In this document: positions 16,701 through 24,092 of the stretch, piece after piece
How the letters are laid out: each line of letters begins with the position of its first letter
How positions within the stretch are numbered: the first letter of the stretch is position 1
DNA from: Candidatus Krumholzibacteriia bacterium
GTDB lineage: Bacteria > Krumholzibacteriota > Krumholzibacteriia > G020349025
Assembly: GCA_035649275.1 (NCBI GenBank)
Contig: DASRJW010000111.1
Location: 1-31,218 of the forward strand
Length of the DNA: 31,218 bases
Direction of reading: 5' to 3'
The notes under the pieces: generated by a model
Seen by the model: only the letters and a program-made list of their open reading frames with translations
Database searches by the model: none
Told to the model about the DNA's origin: nothing
Program-made: the position numbers and the translations under genes

Positions 16701-17300
16701 GCTGATGGTGATGCCCTTCTCGTCGAGGCGCGTGGCGTCGATCCACAGGCGCACGTTGCGCTCCAGGGTGCCGCCCAAGGAGATCTCCCCCACACCGGGC
16801 ACCGTTTGCAGCCGCTCGCTCACGCGGTAGCGGGCGTAGTCGCTCAGCACCTGCGGCGGGAAGGGGCCGGAGAGGCCGAGCCACATGATCGGGTTGTCCT
16901 CGGGGTTGTTCTTCGAGATCACCGGCGGGTCGAGATCCCGGGGCAAACGGCGCTGGGCCTGGGACACCTTGGTTTGCACGTCCTGCAGCGCCAGGTCCAC
17001 GTCGCGAGCGAGGTCCAGCTCCACGGTGATGGAAGCGCGGCCCTGTCGCGCGGAGGAAGTGATGGAACGCGTGCCCTCCACCTGGACCAGCGCTTCTTCC
17101 AGGATCTCCACCACGTCGTTCTCCACCACCTCGGGAGCGGCGCCCTCCCAGGTGACACTCACCGTGATGGTCGGGAAGTCCACGTCGGGGAATTGGCTGA
17201 TGCCGATGCGCGTGGCGGCGACGAGGCCGAAGACGATGGTGGCCGCCATGAGCATCCAGGCGAGGACGGGCTTGCGGATGCAGGCTTCGGTGAGGTTCAT
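13713..17300 (-). CDS. RND (HAE1-type) efflux pump with a novel C-terminal extension
   Basis: A 1195-residue inner-membrane proton-driven pump of the AcrB/MdtB type. The start NLTEACIRKPVLAWM, the porter-domain repeats, and two sets of six membrane helices match the family. Proton-relay residues are present: D399 and D400 in VGIVVDDAIM, and the lysine in GIVKKNSIILVDYANQ of the second half. The normal family end comes near residue 1016, after VVPSFYVAADGVVSRLRG. A further 179 residues follow. A basic stretch leads to a hydrophobic segment at about 1034-1049, then a soluble tail with five cysteines (near 1064, 1115, 1144, 1148, 1186). An added membrane pass would put this tail in the periplasm. 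The start overlaps the adaptor gene stop (ATGA). No outer-membrane TolC-like partner is in the window. Confidence 0.92.
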   Translation of the reverse strand: MNLTEACIRKPVLAWMLMAATIVFGLVAATRIGISQFPDVDFPTITVSVTWEGAAPEVVENDVVEILEEALVQVEGTRSITSSARQGRASITVELDLARDVDLALQDVQTKVSQAQRRLPRDLDPPVISKNNPEDNPIMWLGLSGPFPPQVLSDYARYRVSERLQTVPGVGEISLGGTLERNVRLWIDATRLDEKGITISDVLQALQRQHLEMPAGLIETEGREVNVRVLGEALDLDTLRHLVIRSVAGSPVYLEDVALVEDGFEDLRRLSRVDGAPAQGIGVRKQRGSNAVAVAQRIRAEMEVIQSTLPAGMELGVNFDSTRFIEDSVHEIELELLLSVLLTAVVCWLFLGSISSTLNVVLAIPMSLLGTVAVIYFLGFTLNTFTLLGLALAVGIVVDDAIMVLENIVRHAESGKGRAQAAREGTAEITFAALAATLAVVAIFIPVVFMRGVIGRFFLQFGVVLCLAVLLSYVEAITLAPSRCAQILSVGRESRSRVGRAVDRGFERLATLYAAVLRRTLRRRGMVLAGAAVLFVLALLVLRALPTEFVPSQDQSRLMVRMQSAVGSDIHETDGLLQRAEAIINNRPEVRRCMASIGGGPGGSAVTSAQALVTLVDPGDREYNQKEFAALLRRELNAIPGLRAVVQDLSQQGFTAQRGFPVEFSVRGPDWDKLVALTQEQMQKLTASGMVVDLDTDYQVGMPELRILPNRARAADLGVSIEDVATTLNALVGGVRAGKYSSGGRRLDVRLRLLASQRSRPEDIDRLRVRSRSGELVPLSTLVTTEEVPALQAITRRDRERAITVTANVAPEHSQGEALQYIGRLATGMPVGYRMVLGGASVAFHESKSSLLFALILGILVAYMILASQFNSFLHPVTILTILPLSVTGAAAALWLAGKSLNIFSMIGLLLLLGIVKKNSIILVDYANQNRARGLDAAAAMEAAGPVRLRPILMTSAATFMAALPPALGLGPGSEIRTPMAIAVIGGLVVSTALSLLVVPSFYVAADGVVSRLRGRLHLRRRAAAPAPDLPSRCIALFAIAAASLAAASTTATPGMPGTVGANCSARTEEAGAVETDLAPELLRSGLAAVLQGHEKALQENAASGHDTIVLQRACAGRYGLSREEELRWRALLRTTPAGAMDGCRSTCQLVFADDPRLTATWQAWAREGGNPILTVEHGSDGVERCTYDVVLEGE

Positions 17301-18478
17301 GGTCCGGCTCCGGCCGCCGGGGCGCTGGCCTCGCCGCCGACGCTGGGGACGACGCGCACCGCGGCGCCCTCCTGCAACGCTTCGGCGCCGCGGACGACGA
17401 CGGACTCCCCTGCTGCCAAGCCGTGGCGCACTTCCACCCGGCCGTCGGAAGTGCGCATGCCGAGGTTGACGATGCGCTCCTGCGCCTTGCCGCCGGCAAC
17501 GACGTAGGCCAGGAAGCCTTTCTCACTCGGACGCACCGCGGTCTCTGGGACCACGGCCGCTCCCGCGGCGCCGCCGACCGAGACGCTCACCTCGGCGAAA
17601 GCACCGGGACGCGGCGCCCCGGCGGCGGTCTCCACTTCGGCGGTGACGCTCACCAGACGCGAGGCCGGATTGGCGCCGGCGGCAACGTGGGTGATGCGAG
17701 CGGTGTAGGGTTTCGGGCTCTCGCGCACGATGAAGCTGGCCAGCATCCCGGGTTGCAACCGCGCCGCGTCCTGCTCCGGAACGCTGAAGCGGAGCAGCAA
17801 AGGGTCCTGCCGCAGCAAGGTCGCGAGGGTCGTGCCGGGCTGCACGAACTCTCCGGTTTGCACGCTCCGTGTCTGAATCGTACCGCCCACCGGGGCGCAC
17901 ACGAAGGCATCGCGCAGGTTGAGTTCGGCGGCCGCCGCCGAGGAGCGCGCCAGTGCCACCTCCGCGGTCGCAGTGCGCGCGCGGGTGCGCCAAGCTTCCA
18001 GCTCGTCGAACGGGATGACGCCGGGAGTGCGCTGCGCCGCCGCCTCGCGCCGCTCGAGCCCGGCCTCCGCCTCGGCGTGGGAGGCCTCGGCTTTCTCCAG
18101 CGCTGCACGGCCCGCTTCCACGGCGAGGTGGAAGCGCTCGGGCTCGATCTCCACCAGCGCCTGCCCGCGCTGCACCTGATCGCCTTCCTTGAAGCGCACA
18201 GCCTCGACGACGCCTTGCACCCGCGCCGTCACCTGCACGGTCTCGAAGGCTTCGACCGACCCCACGGCGACGACGCGGTACTCCACGTCGCGCGCCTCCA
18301 CGCGCTGCACCTCGACGGGGAACTGGGGAATGCGTGTGCGACCGGAGGAAGCGGCGGCGGTGCGCGCCGCGGCCTCGGGACTCGGGCTCTCGCTGCAGCC
18401 GGCGGCGACGACGAGGACCGCCGCTTGGAGGGCGACCCGGGCGGAGCCCAGACAGGCGCCGAGTCGAGACGATCCCAT
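17297..18478 (-). CDS. RND periplasmic adaptor (membrane fusion) lipoprotein
   Basis: A 393-residue HlyD/AcrA-type adaptor that would link the RND pump to an outer-membrane channel. The signal peptide ends in VVAAGC with Cys at 28, so it is probably lipid-anchored. The lipoyl half-motif (VTARVQGVVEAVRFKEGDQVQRGQALVEIEP) lies near residues 82-112. A helical hairpin rich in Ala/Glu follows (AALEKAEASHAEAEAGLERR). The second lipoyl half is CAPVGGTIQTRSVQTGEFVQPG near 195-215. Beta-barrel and membrane-proximal domains fill the C-terminal half (ASRLVSVTAEVE, GRVEVRHGLAAGESVVVRG). GGAGGTGAC precedes the ATG at 18476-18478, which decides this start over one 60 bp upstream. The two-gene unit with the pump is typical; specificity is unknown. 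Confidence 0.92.
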   Translation of the reverse strand: MGSSRLGACLGSARVALQAAVLVVAAGCSESPSPEAAARTAAASSGRTRIPQFPVEVQRVEARDVEYRVVAVGSVEAFETVQVTARVQGVVEAVRFKEGDQVQRGQALVEIEPERFHLAVEAGRAALEKAEASHAEAEAGLERREAAAQRTPGVIPFDELEAWRTRARTATAEVALARSSAAAAELNLRDAFVCAPVGGTIQTRSVQTGEFVQPGTTLATLLRQDPLLLRFSVPEQDAARLQPGMLASFIVRESPKPYTARITHVAAGANPASRLVSVTAEVETAAGAPRPGAFAEVSVSVGGAAGAAVVPETAVRPSEKGFLAYVVAGGKAQERIVNLGMRTSDGRVEVRHGLAAGESVVVRGAEALQEGAAVRVVPSVGGEASAPAAGAGP

Positions 18479-18611
18479 GTCACCTCCACGAGACGAGGAG
18501 CATCCGCCGCGAGGGGGCGGCACCGGCGGGGTCGTCACCTAGTGCAACATCCTAGCCTGAACAGGGTGCCAGGATCGGAGATTCCATCGCCCAGACGGGA
18601 CCGCCCGGAAT

Positions 18612-19148
18612 CTAGTATCGCAGGAAGCTGGTCACGGTGCGGCCGGCGAGCTGCTGCCGTCCGCCGAGCGCGGTGAGCTCGATGAGGAAGGCGACCTCGA
18701 GCACCCGGCCTCCGGCGCTCTCCACCAGCTGGCAGGCGGCGTGGGCCGTGCCACCGGTGGCCAGGAGGTCGTCGAGGAGCAGAACGCGTTGCCCCGGGCG
18801 CACGGCGTCCTGGTGCATCTCCAGGGTGGCAGTGCCGTACTCGAGCGCATAGGAGCGCTCGAACTTCGCCGCCGGGAGCTTGCCGCTCTTGCGGATGGGG
18901 ACGAAGCCGGTGCCGAGAGCGAGCGCCAGTGGAGCGGCGAAGAGGAAGCCCCGCGACTCGATGCCGGCGCAGACCTCGACCTCGCGGCTGCGCCAGGTCT
19001 CGACGAAGAGATCCACGGCAGCACGGTACGAATCCGCATCGTTCAAGATGGGGGTGATGTCGCGGAAGAGGATCCCGGGCGAGGGGAAGTCGGGAATGGA
19101 GCGCACGCGTGCGGCCAACTGACGCACCACCTGCTCGCGGTCGAACAC
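18612..19148 (-). CDS. apt: Adenine phosphoribosyltransferase
   Basis: A 178-residue cytoplasmic salvage enzyme that makes AMP from adenine and PRPP. The N-terminal block reads [18 protein letters not shown], and [15 protein letters not shown] with [14 protein letters not shown] follows. The PRPP-binding loop is [17 protein letters not shown] near residues 121-137. Length and order match E. coli Apt. The start is GTG at 19146-19148 with GGAGG 5 nt upstream. The gene begins 41 nt after the 3' end of tRNA-Pro(CGG), with no terminator between, so tRNA and apt are probably on one transcript from the promoter inside pcm. The enzyme also clears adenine released by methylthioadenosine recycling. Confidence 0.96.
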   Translation of the reverse strand: MFDREQVVRQLAARVRSIPDFPSPGILFRDITPILNDADSYRAAVDLFVETWRSREVEVCAGIESRGFLFAAPLALALGTGFVPIRKSGKLPAAKFERSYALEYGTATLEMHQDAVRPGQRVLLLDDLLATGGTAHAACQLVESAGGRVLEVAFLIELTALGGRQQLAGRTVTSFLRY

Positions 19149-19188
19149 GGAGGCCTCCCGATCAAGGTGCGAAGCGGCGCGGAAAGTG

Positions 19189-19265
<77 letters not shown>

Positions 19266-19367
19266 ATTCCACGAAGCTCACGATGGCGGGTGGGCGGGCG
19301 GACGTCCATGCTTCGGGAAGACGACGCCGCCGCCGTGGGCATGGCGCGAGCCACGCCTCGGGCGCTC

Positions 19368-19396
19368 ACTATAGGGGCTCAGTAGGGGTCTGTCCA
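19368..19396 (-). promoter_or_regulatory. Sigma-70-type promoter for tRNA-Pro(CGG)-apt, inside the end of pcm
   Basis: TGGACA (19396-19391) and TATAGT (19373-19368) are separated by exactly 17 bp; each matches consensus at 5 of 6 positions. The -35 lies within the last codons of pcm, and the tRNA starts about 95 nt downstream of the expected transcription start. Confidence 0.7.
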
Positions 19397-20050
19397 GGCC
19401 GCGCCGCCCGCCTTGCCCTGCAGCGGCTGGAAGCGGCAAGCGCCGAGGTTCGCGGTGGAGACGGTCTCGCCGTGGCGCACCAAGAGAAGGAGGCGCTGGT
19501 GCGGGCTGCGCCCCATGGGGAGCACCAACCGCCCCTGCGGCGCCAGCTGGTCGAAGAGAACACCGGGAACCTCCGGCACGGCGGCACTCACGTGGATGGC
19601 GTCGAAGCGCGTGCGTTCGGGCCAGCGCAGGTTGGTGCCGACGCGGACGCGGGCGTTCTCCACCCCGAGGGCGCGAAGGTTGGCGGCGGCGCGCTCGGCG
19701 AGCTCGGGGTCGCGCTCCAGGCTGCACACTTGGCGCGACAAGCGTGCCAGCAACGCGCATTGGTAGCCACTGCCGGTGCCGATCTCGAGGACGAGCTCCG
19801 TCCCCCGCAGCCGCAGCGCCTCGGCCATCACCGCCACCGTATCCGGGTGCGGCATCTTTTGCCCCGCACCGATGGGCAGCGCGTAGGGTCCGTAGGCCTT
19901 GTCCAGGAGCGCCGCTTCCACGAAACGATGGCGCTCCACGTGGAGCAACGCTGCCAAGACGCGGCTGTCCTCGACGCCGCGACCCGAGCGCACCGCTTCC
20001 ACCATGCGCCGCCGGGCTTGCGTGAGTTTCAGCTCGGAGGTGACTGCCAT
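19379..20050 (-). CDS. pcm: Protein-L-isoaspartate O-methyltransferase
   Basis: A 223-residue S-adenosylmethionine-dependent enzyme that begins repair of isoaspartyl residues in aged proteins. Motif I is LEIGTGSGYQCALLA near residues 87-101, with the acidic residue of the next strand in CSLERDP. The pre-motif ALPIGAGQKMPHPDTVAVM near 58-76 is diagnostic for Pcm. FDAIHVSAAVPEVP and GRLVLPMG complete the fold. The chosen ATG at 20048-20050 overlaps the surE stop by 22 bp, with GGAGG 13 nt upstream. The surE-pcm pairing is widespread and ties both to stress survival. The last codons contain a promoter for the downstream tRNA. Confidence 0.94.
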   Translation of the reverse strand: MAVTSELKLTQARRRMVEAVRSGRGVEDSRVLAALLHVERHRFVEAALLDKAYGPYALPIGAGQKMPHPDTVAVMAEALRLRGTELVLEIGTGSGYQCALLARLSRQVCSLERDPELAERAAANLRALGVENARVRVGTNLRWPERTRFDAIHVSAAVPEVPGVLFDQLAPQGRLVLPMGRSPHQRLLLLVRHGETVSTANLGACRFQPLQGKAGGAAWTDPY

Positions 20051-20790
20051 GTTTCGACAAACGCCTCCAACTCCACGAGCGACCGGTAGTCGGTGAGATC
20101 GATCATCAGCGGCGTCACCGAAACATACTCCTGTTGCACCGCCGATGCATCCGAATGGCTGTCCTCTGCCCACTCGGGCCCGGTGCCGCCGACCCAATAG
20201 TATCGACGGCCGCGCGGGTCCTGCTGTTCCACGACGCTGTCCAGGTACTGCCGCGAGCCGAGCCGGGTGACGCGCACGCCGCGGATGCGCTCGGCCGGCA
20301 GATTGGGAATGTTGACGTTGAGCAGGCGATTGCGCCCCAAGGGGAAGCGCAGCAAGGCCTGGAGCAATGGGCGCAGCAGCGGTTGCATGGCGTCGAAGAG
20401 CAGCCCCTCCCGGCCCACCAGGGAGACGGCAATGGCGGGGATCCCCAGGATCGTTGCCTCGATGGCGGCCGCCACGGTGCCGGAATAGGTGACGTCCTCT
20501 CCCATGTTGGGACCGTGGTTGATGCCGGAGAGGACCCAATCGGGGCGCTGCGGCAGCAGCTTCTCCACCGCGAGCAGCACCGCGTCGGTAGGTGTCCCCG
20601 ACACGGCGTGGTGCGTGGCATCGAGGCTGGCGAGGCGCAACGGTTGGTCCAGGGTCAAGGAGTGGCCGGAGCCGCTGCGTTCGCGGTCGGGAGCCACGAC
20701 GTGGACCTCCCCGAGCCCGGCCACGGTGCGCTCGAGCGCGGCGAGGCCCGCGGCGCGGATGCCATCGTCGTTGGTGAGCAGGAAGCGCAT
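20029..20790 (-). CDS. surE: 5'/3'-nucleotidase SurE
   Basis: A 253-residue metal-dependent nucleoside monophosphate phosphatase. The metal site motif TNDDG is at residues 6-10, followed by VVAPDRERSGSGHSLT with the conserved Ser and His. SGINHGPNMGEDVTYSGTVAAAIEA near 88-112 supplies the metal-binding Asn. The length matches the family. GGAG lies 5 nt before the ATG. It sits between an alpha/beta hydrolase 45 bp upstream and pcm, which it overlaps, so the three are likely one operon. SurE and Pcm act together in stationary-phase survival in enterobacteria; the same role here is inferred. Confidence 0.96.
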   Translation of the reverse strand: MRFLLTNDDGIRAAGLAALERTVAGLGEVHVVAPDRERSGSGHSLTLDQPLRLASLDATHHAVSGTPTDAVLLAVEKLLPQRPDWVLSGINHGPNMGEDVTYSGTVAAAIEATILGIPAIAVSLVGREGLLFDAMQPLLRPLLQALLRFPLGRNRLLNVNIPNLPAERIRGVRVTRLGSRQYLDSVVEQQDPRGRRYYWVGGTGPEWAEDSHSDASAVQQEYVSVTPLMIDLTDYRSLVELEAFVETWQSPPS

Positions 20791-20835
20791 CGAGACTCCG
20801 AAGCTGCAGCCGACGCTAGCAGAAGCCGTGAGGGC

Positions 20836-21825
20836 TCACAAGTCGCCGCGGCGCCTCGACGCGGCGCGACTCGCCTCGCTCGCTGGGGCGCCGCCTGTGT
20901 CCACGGCGTCGAGCCAGGCGAGGATCACCGACGTCGCCTGCTGCAACACCGCGGCATCGCGCCCGGCGTCGATGTGGCCGCCGGGCAAGTCGACCCGCTG
21001 CCGGGGGGCGCAGGTCGCGGTCCAAAGCGCCTCCCGGCAGCGGCGCGGCAGCGCCGCATCCTCGGGCGAACTCACCACGAGGACCGGGGTGCCGCAGGCA
21101 CGCGGCAAGGTGCGCCGCGCTTCGAAATCCGCGGTGAGTGAGGCGCCGAGTTGCGCCAGCAACCAGCGTGGCAGCAACCAAGGGACGCTGGCTCGCAGGC
21201 GATGTTCGAAGGCAGCGGCGTGATCGGCGAAACCATACAAGAGCACGAGCCCTGCCGGCGCGGCGGCGGCGGTGACCGCAGCTGCGAGCGGTGTCCCCAG
21301 GCTGGCGCCGAGCACGTACACCTGCGTCGAATCCACCCGCGGATCCCGCGCCACGAAGCGCGCCAGATCGCGAAGCGCCACCGCGGTGCGCCGTAGGTCC
21401 CGGCGCAGCCCCGGCAGTTGCAGGAGGGTGCTGGGGCCTTGCAGACGCCGGGAGCCGCCACCGGCCCAATCGAGGGCGGCGACGGCGATGGCATGCTCGC
21501 CGCCGGCGAGGTCGACGGCGTGGCGGCCGGTGCGCAGGCCCCCAAGGATGATGAGCGCCGGGAAAGGGCCCGGGCCGGGAGGAAACCGGAGTGCCGCGGC
21601 CACGCTCCCCCACCGGTCGTGCAAGGACAGGAGCGTGGTCTCCGGCATGCCGGGAGTACTCCAGCTGCCTTGCACCTGCAATGGCATCGGCGCGGCGCTT
21701 TGCAGGTACTGGACGACGTCGTGGCGCGCTGGCGCGAAGAGGAAGCACGCGCCGGCAGCGGCGCCGGCGCAAGCTCCCGTGGCCACCAGGAGCCTGCGCT
21801 TCCTGAAGTGGTGTGCGCGTTGCAT
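20836..21825 (-). CDS. Membrane-anchored or exported alpha/beta hydrolase
   Basis: A 329-residue alpha/beta hydrolase. A basic N-terminus (FRKRR) and a hydrophobic stretch at about 12-31 suggest a signal anchor. The core begins near residue 88 (FPALIILGG). The nucleophile elbow is VLGASLGTP with S175. The acid is probably D256 in VVSSPEDAALP, and the histidine is H284 in LPGGHIDAG, so the triad looks complete. The C-terminus is polar and low-complexity. The ATG has GAGG 5 nt upstream; longer in-frame readings lack family similarity and run through tRNA-Pro. The substrate is unknown; an esterase or dienelactone-hydrolase-like activity is possible. It is probably the first gene of the operon with surE and pcm. 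Confidence 0.8.
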   Translation of the reverse strand: MQRAHHFRKRRLLVATGACAGAAAGACFLFAPARHDVVQYLQSAAPMPLQVQGSWSTPGMPETTLLSLHDRWGSVAAALRFPPGPGPFPALIILGGLRTGRHAVDLAGGEHAIAVAALDWAGGGSRRLQGPSTLLQLPGLRRDLRRTAVALRDLARFVARDPRVDSTQVYVLGASLGTPLAAAVTAAAAPAGLVLLYGFADHAAAFEHRLRASVPWLLPRWLLAQLGASLTADFEARRTLPRACGTPVLVVSSPEDAALPRRCREALWTATCAPRQRVDLPGGHIDAGRDAAVLQQATSVILAWLDAVDTGGAPASEASRAASRRRGDL

Positions 21826-21931
21826 CGAGACCTCGCGGGGAGAGCGTGACCTTGAGCCTCTGCAACCGACACAACCGGCGCCCACTGCCGGCGCGACGCT
21901 GCCACCGGTCGCGAGCTCGCGTCGCGGAGAC

Positions 21932-21960
21932 AAAAAGGGGGCTCCCATCGCGGGAGCCCC
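21932..21960 (-). terminator. Strong intrinsic terminator after tRNA-Pro(GGG)
   Basis: On the minus strand GGGGCTCCC pairs with GGGAGCCCC across GCGAT and is followed by CTTTTTG. The nine-pair perfect stem begins 5 bases after the tRNA CCA end. Confidence 0.9.
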
Positions 21961-21964
21961 GGAC

Positions 21965-22041
21965 TGGTCGGGGCGACTGGATTTGAACCAGCGACCACCT
22001 GCACCCCATGCAGGTGCGCTACCAGGCTGCGCTACGCCCCG
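21965..22041 (-). tRNA. tRNA-Pro (anticodon GGG), CCA encoded
   Basis: A complete cloverleaf on the minus strand. The acceptor stem is CGGGGCG with CGCCCCG, the discriminator is A, and CCA is encoded at 21967-21965. The anticodon arm is CCTGC-ATGGGGT-GCAGG, giving GGG, which reads CCC and CCU. It has its own promoter upstream and terminator downstream. Confidence 0.97.
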
Positions 22042-22073
22042 AAAACGGGCCCGCTCGGTCACGGGCGCGGGCC

Positions 22074-22102
22074 ATCGTATCAGCAGCACCGGGAGCGGGC
22101 AA
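22074..22102 (-). promoter_or_regulatory. Promoter for tRNA-Pro(GGG)
   Basis: TTGCCC (22102-22097) and TACGAT (22079-22074) are 17 bp apart, ending 33 bp before the tRNA 5' end. It lies in the short space after the thioredoxin-like gene. Confidence 0.6.
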
Positions 22103-22120
22103 GGAGCCTGCCGGCATGGC

Positions 22121-22693
22121 TCAGACGCCGTGTGCTGCCAGGAGTTCCTGGACTTCCAGCGCCAGATCCCGCCCGCGGCTGCGGTCATGGAAGCGCTGCC
22201 GCAACGCTTCCCGCTCGGCTGCGGTGAGCGCGACCGCTGCGGCTTCCTCCTCCTGCAGCGCCCGCGGCCGAGGACCCCAGCGGGCGAACTCGCGGCCGTC
22301 GTCGCCGAAGAAGACGAAGAGTGGGTATTCCGAGCTCGGAAAAAGCCGACGAAGATCCACGTTCTCGCGGAGGACGAAAGCGCGCATCCACAGCGTGCGG
22401 CTCCAGGTGCAGAGACGCTCCACTTGCGCCAACTGCAGGCGCGACTCGAAGGCGTCGAGATCGACGAGGGCGAGGATGCGGACGCGTCGCCGGCAGGCGG
22501 CGAAGAAGGCGCGGTTCGTGTCGTCCGCCGCGGTGCCGGCGAACGCCGCCTCCAACTCCGTGCGAGCGCCAGGGAACTGCTCCACCAGCTCCAGGAAAGT
22601 GCGGCCACGGGCCCAGCCGCCGTGGCCGAGACCACCGTACGGCGGCGGTTCCGGCGGTGGACCGCCGCCGGACACGGGGAGCCGCACCGGCAT
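22121..22693 (-). CDS. Thioredoxin-fold-like protein without a CxxC motif
   Basis: A 190-residue protein, last gene of the der operon. The N-terminal 30 residues are Pro/Gly-rich and probably disordered. The fold assignment rests on the second half. RAFVLRENVDLRRLF is followed by SEYPLFVFFGDDGREFARWGPRP near 120-143, which resembles the cis-proline strand and following hairpin of a thioredoxin-family group that begins with a WCGDC-type active site. At the corresponding place here (about 73-85, ILALVDLDAFESR) there is no cysteine pair. The only cysteines, at 67 and 95, are not CxxC. The C-terminus is helical. It begins 3 nt after the MerR stop. If the assignment is right, it cannot be a redox enzyme. 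Confidence in a real gene is high, in the fold moderate. Confidence 0.6.
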   Translation of the reverse strand: MPVRLPVSGGGPPPEPPPYGGLGHGGWARGRTFLELVEQFPGARTELEAAFAGTAADDTNRAFFAACRRRVRILALVDLDAFESRLQLAQVERLCTWSRTLWMRAFVLRENVDLRRLFPSSEYPLFVFFGDDGREFARWGPRPRALQEEEAAAVALTAAEREALRQRFHDRSRGRDLALEVQELLAAHGV

Positions 22694-22696
22694 CCG

Positions 22697-23050
22697 TCAG
22701 TCCAGGCGCTTGCGCAGCGCGGCGAGCTCGCTCTTCAGGAAGCGCAAGGTCTCGCCATTCCTGTCGCCGTCCAGCTTGGCGCTCGGCGGCGCCGCCGGTT
22801 CCTCGCGCCGCACCCGATCCCGCAATTGCAGGCGCGCCCCTTGGATGGTGTAGCCCTGCTGGTAGAGAAGATCGCGGATGGCCACCACCATGCGGATGTC
22901 CTTGTCGCGGTAGCTGCGGTTGCCGGCCCGGTTCTTCTTGGGGCGCAAGTCGGAGAACTCCGACTCCCAGTAGCGGAGCACGTGGGGTTTCACCCCGGTC
23001 ATCTCCGCCACCTCGCTGATCGAGTAGTACAGCTTGTTCTGAATGGTCAT
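22697..23050 (-). CDS. MerR-family DNA-binding protein
   Basis: A 117-residue regulator. The winged-helix domain occupies residues 7-72: YYSISEVAEMTGVKPHVLRYWE is the helix-turn-helix, followed by the wing PKKNRAGNRSYRDKDI and helices to about residue 85 (LLYQQGYTIQGARLQLRD). The last 30 residues form a short helical tail without a ligand-binding domain or cysteines, so no metal or drug sensing is evident. The ATG at 23048-23050 overlaps the gpsA stop (ATGA), and AGGAG lies 4 nt upstream. Small MerR proteins of this type often sit beside gpsA or tRNA-Pro in deep-branching bacteria. The target is unknown. Confidence 0.88.
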   Translation of the reverse strand: MTIQNKLYYSISEVAEMTGVKPHVLRYWESEFSDLRPKKNRAGNRSYRDKDIRMVVAIRDLLYQQGYTIQGARLQLRDRVRREEPAAPPSAKLDGDRNGETLRFLKSELAALRKRLD

Positions 23051-24066
23051 GAGACTCCTCTCGCTTTGCTCCACGTCTCCGCTTTGGGGGCGCGAAGCAT
23101 GAGGTCACGCAACGCGAGTCGAGGGTCCTTGCCCTCGAACAGAATGTCGTGCACCTGGGCGGTGATGGGCATTTCCACGCCGTGGGCGCGGGCGAGCTGC
23201 AGGGCTGCGCGCGTCGTGCCCACACCCTCCGCGACCTGGCCGATGGCGGCGAGGGCGGTGGCGAGCGAGGTGCCCCTGCCGATGGCTTCGCCCAGGTTGC
23301 GGTTCCGGCTGTGCCGACTGGTGGCCGTGGTGACGAGGTCACCGAGGCCGGCGAGGCCGGCGAAGGTCTCGGGGCGGGCGCCGAGCGCCACGCCGAGACG
23401 GGTCATCTCGGCGAGACCGCGGGTGAGCAGGGCGCCGCGACTATTGTCGCCGAAGCCGAGGCCGTCCATCACGCCGGCAGCGATGGCGATGACGTTCTTC
23501 AGCGCCACCGCGAGCTCGACCCCGACCGCGTCGGTGTTGGTGTAGACGCGGAAGGTCTCGGTGCTGAAGAGGTCCTGCACGCGACGCAACGCCGACTCGT
23601 CGCTCCCCGCGACGACCACCGTCGTCGGCATGCCGCGCGCCACCTCCTCGGCATGGCTCGGTCCGACCAAGGAGACGACCAGAGGTGCTGAGTGTGGCAG
23701 CTCCTCGCCGAGCACCTCCAGCAGGCGCTTCCCCGTTTCGAGCTCGAGTCCCTTGGCCGCATTGACCACGATCTGCTGCGGCGGCAGCGGCAGGGCGGCG
23801 AGCCGGCGGGCCAACGGGCGCACGGCGTGGGACGGCACGGCGATCACCAGCGCCGCACTGGCTCGTGCCGCCGTGGCGAGATCGTGGGTCACCTGCACGC
23901 TGCCGGGAAGGGAGACGCCGGGCAGGTAGCGGGCGTTCTCCCGCTGGCGTTGCAGCGCCGCGGCGCGATCCGGGCGGTGCTCCCACAGCCACGGTGCCTG
24001 CGGCGCCAGGAGCACGGCCAGCGCCGTCCCCCAGCTTCCCGCTCCCAGGATGGCGAGTTCTCCCAT
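23047..24066 (-). CDS. gpsA: Glycerol-3-phosphate dehydrogenase [NAD(P)+]
   Basis: A 339-residue cytoplasmic enzyme that reduces dihydroxyacetone phosphate to sn-glycerol-3-phosphate for phospholipid synthesis. The dinucleotide fold starts at once: LAILGAGSWGTALA at residues 4-17. The catalytic region has NAAKGLE near 110, SLVGPSHAEEVARGMPT near 138-154, and VALKNVIAIAAGVMDGLGFGDNSRGALLTRGLAEM near 190-224 with the active-site lysine. GGAGG lies 5 nt before the ATG. It directly follows plsY, which uses its product, so the two adjacent genes supply consecutive steps of lipid assembly. Confidence 0.96.
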   Translation of the reverse strand: MGELAILGAGSWGTALAVLLAPQAPWLWEHRPDRAAALQRQRENARYLPGVSLPGSVQVTHDLATAARASAALVIAVPSHAVRPLARRLAALPLPPQQIVVNAAKGLELETGKRLLEVLGEELPHSAPLVVSLVGPSHAEEVARGMPTTVVVAGSDESALRRVQDLFSTETFRVYTNTDAVGVELAVALKNVIAIAAGVMDGLGFGDNSRGALLTRGLAEMTRLGVALGARPETFAGLAGLGDLVTTATSRHSRNRNLGEAIGRGTSLATALAAIGQVAEGVGTTRAALQLARAHGVEMPITAQVHDILFEGKDPRLALRDLMLRAPKAETWSKARGVS

Positions 24067-24092
24067 CCGCTCCTCCCTCCGCACCGCGCGGC

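Noticed and set aside
16041-17507. A 488-residue plus-strand frame opposite the RND pump
   Set aside because: His/Asp/Glu/Arg-rich antisense reading, a usual artefact opposite GC-rich genes.
14017-17526. A 1169-residue open frame on the minus strand overlapping the RND pump
   Set aside because: It is a frame-shifted copy of the pump reading and lacks membrane helices; the 13713-17300 frame carries all RND motifs.
18579-18613. Inverted repeat AGATTCC/GGAATCT around the apt stop codon as a terminator
   Set aside because: Seven perfect pairs but a 21-nt loop and no T-run on either strand, so not strong enough to call.
21272-23545. A 757-residue plus-strand frame across tRNA-Pro, the thioredoxin-like gene, merR and gpsA
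   Set aside because: It reads through a tRNA and several well-supported minus-strand genes; its translation is low-complexity with no family similarity.
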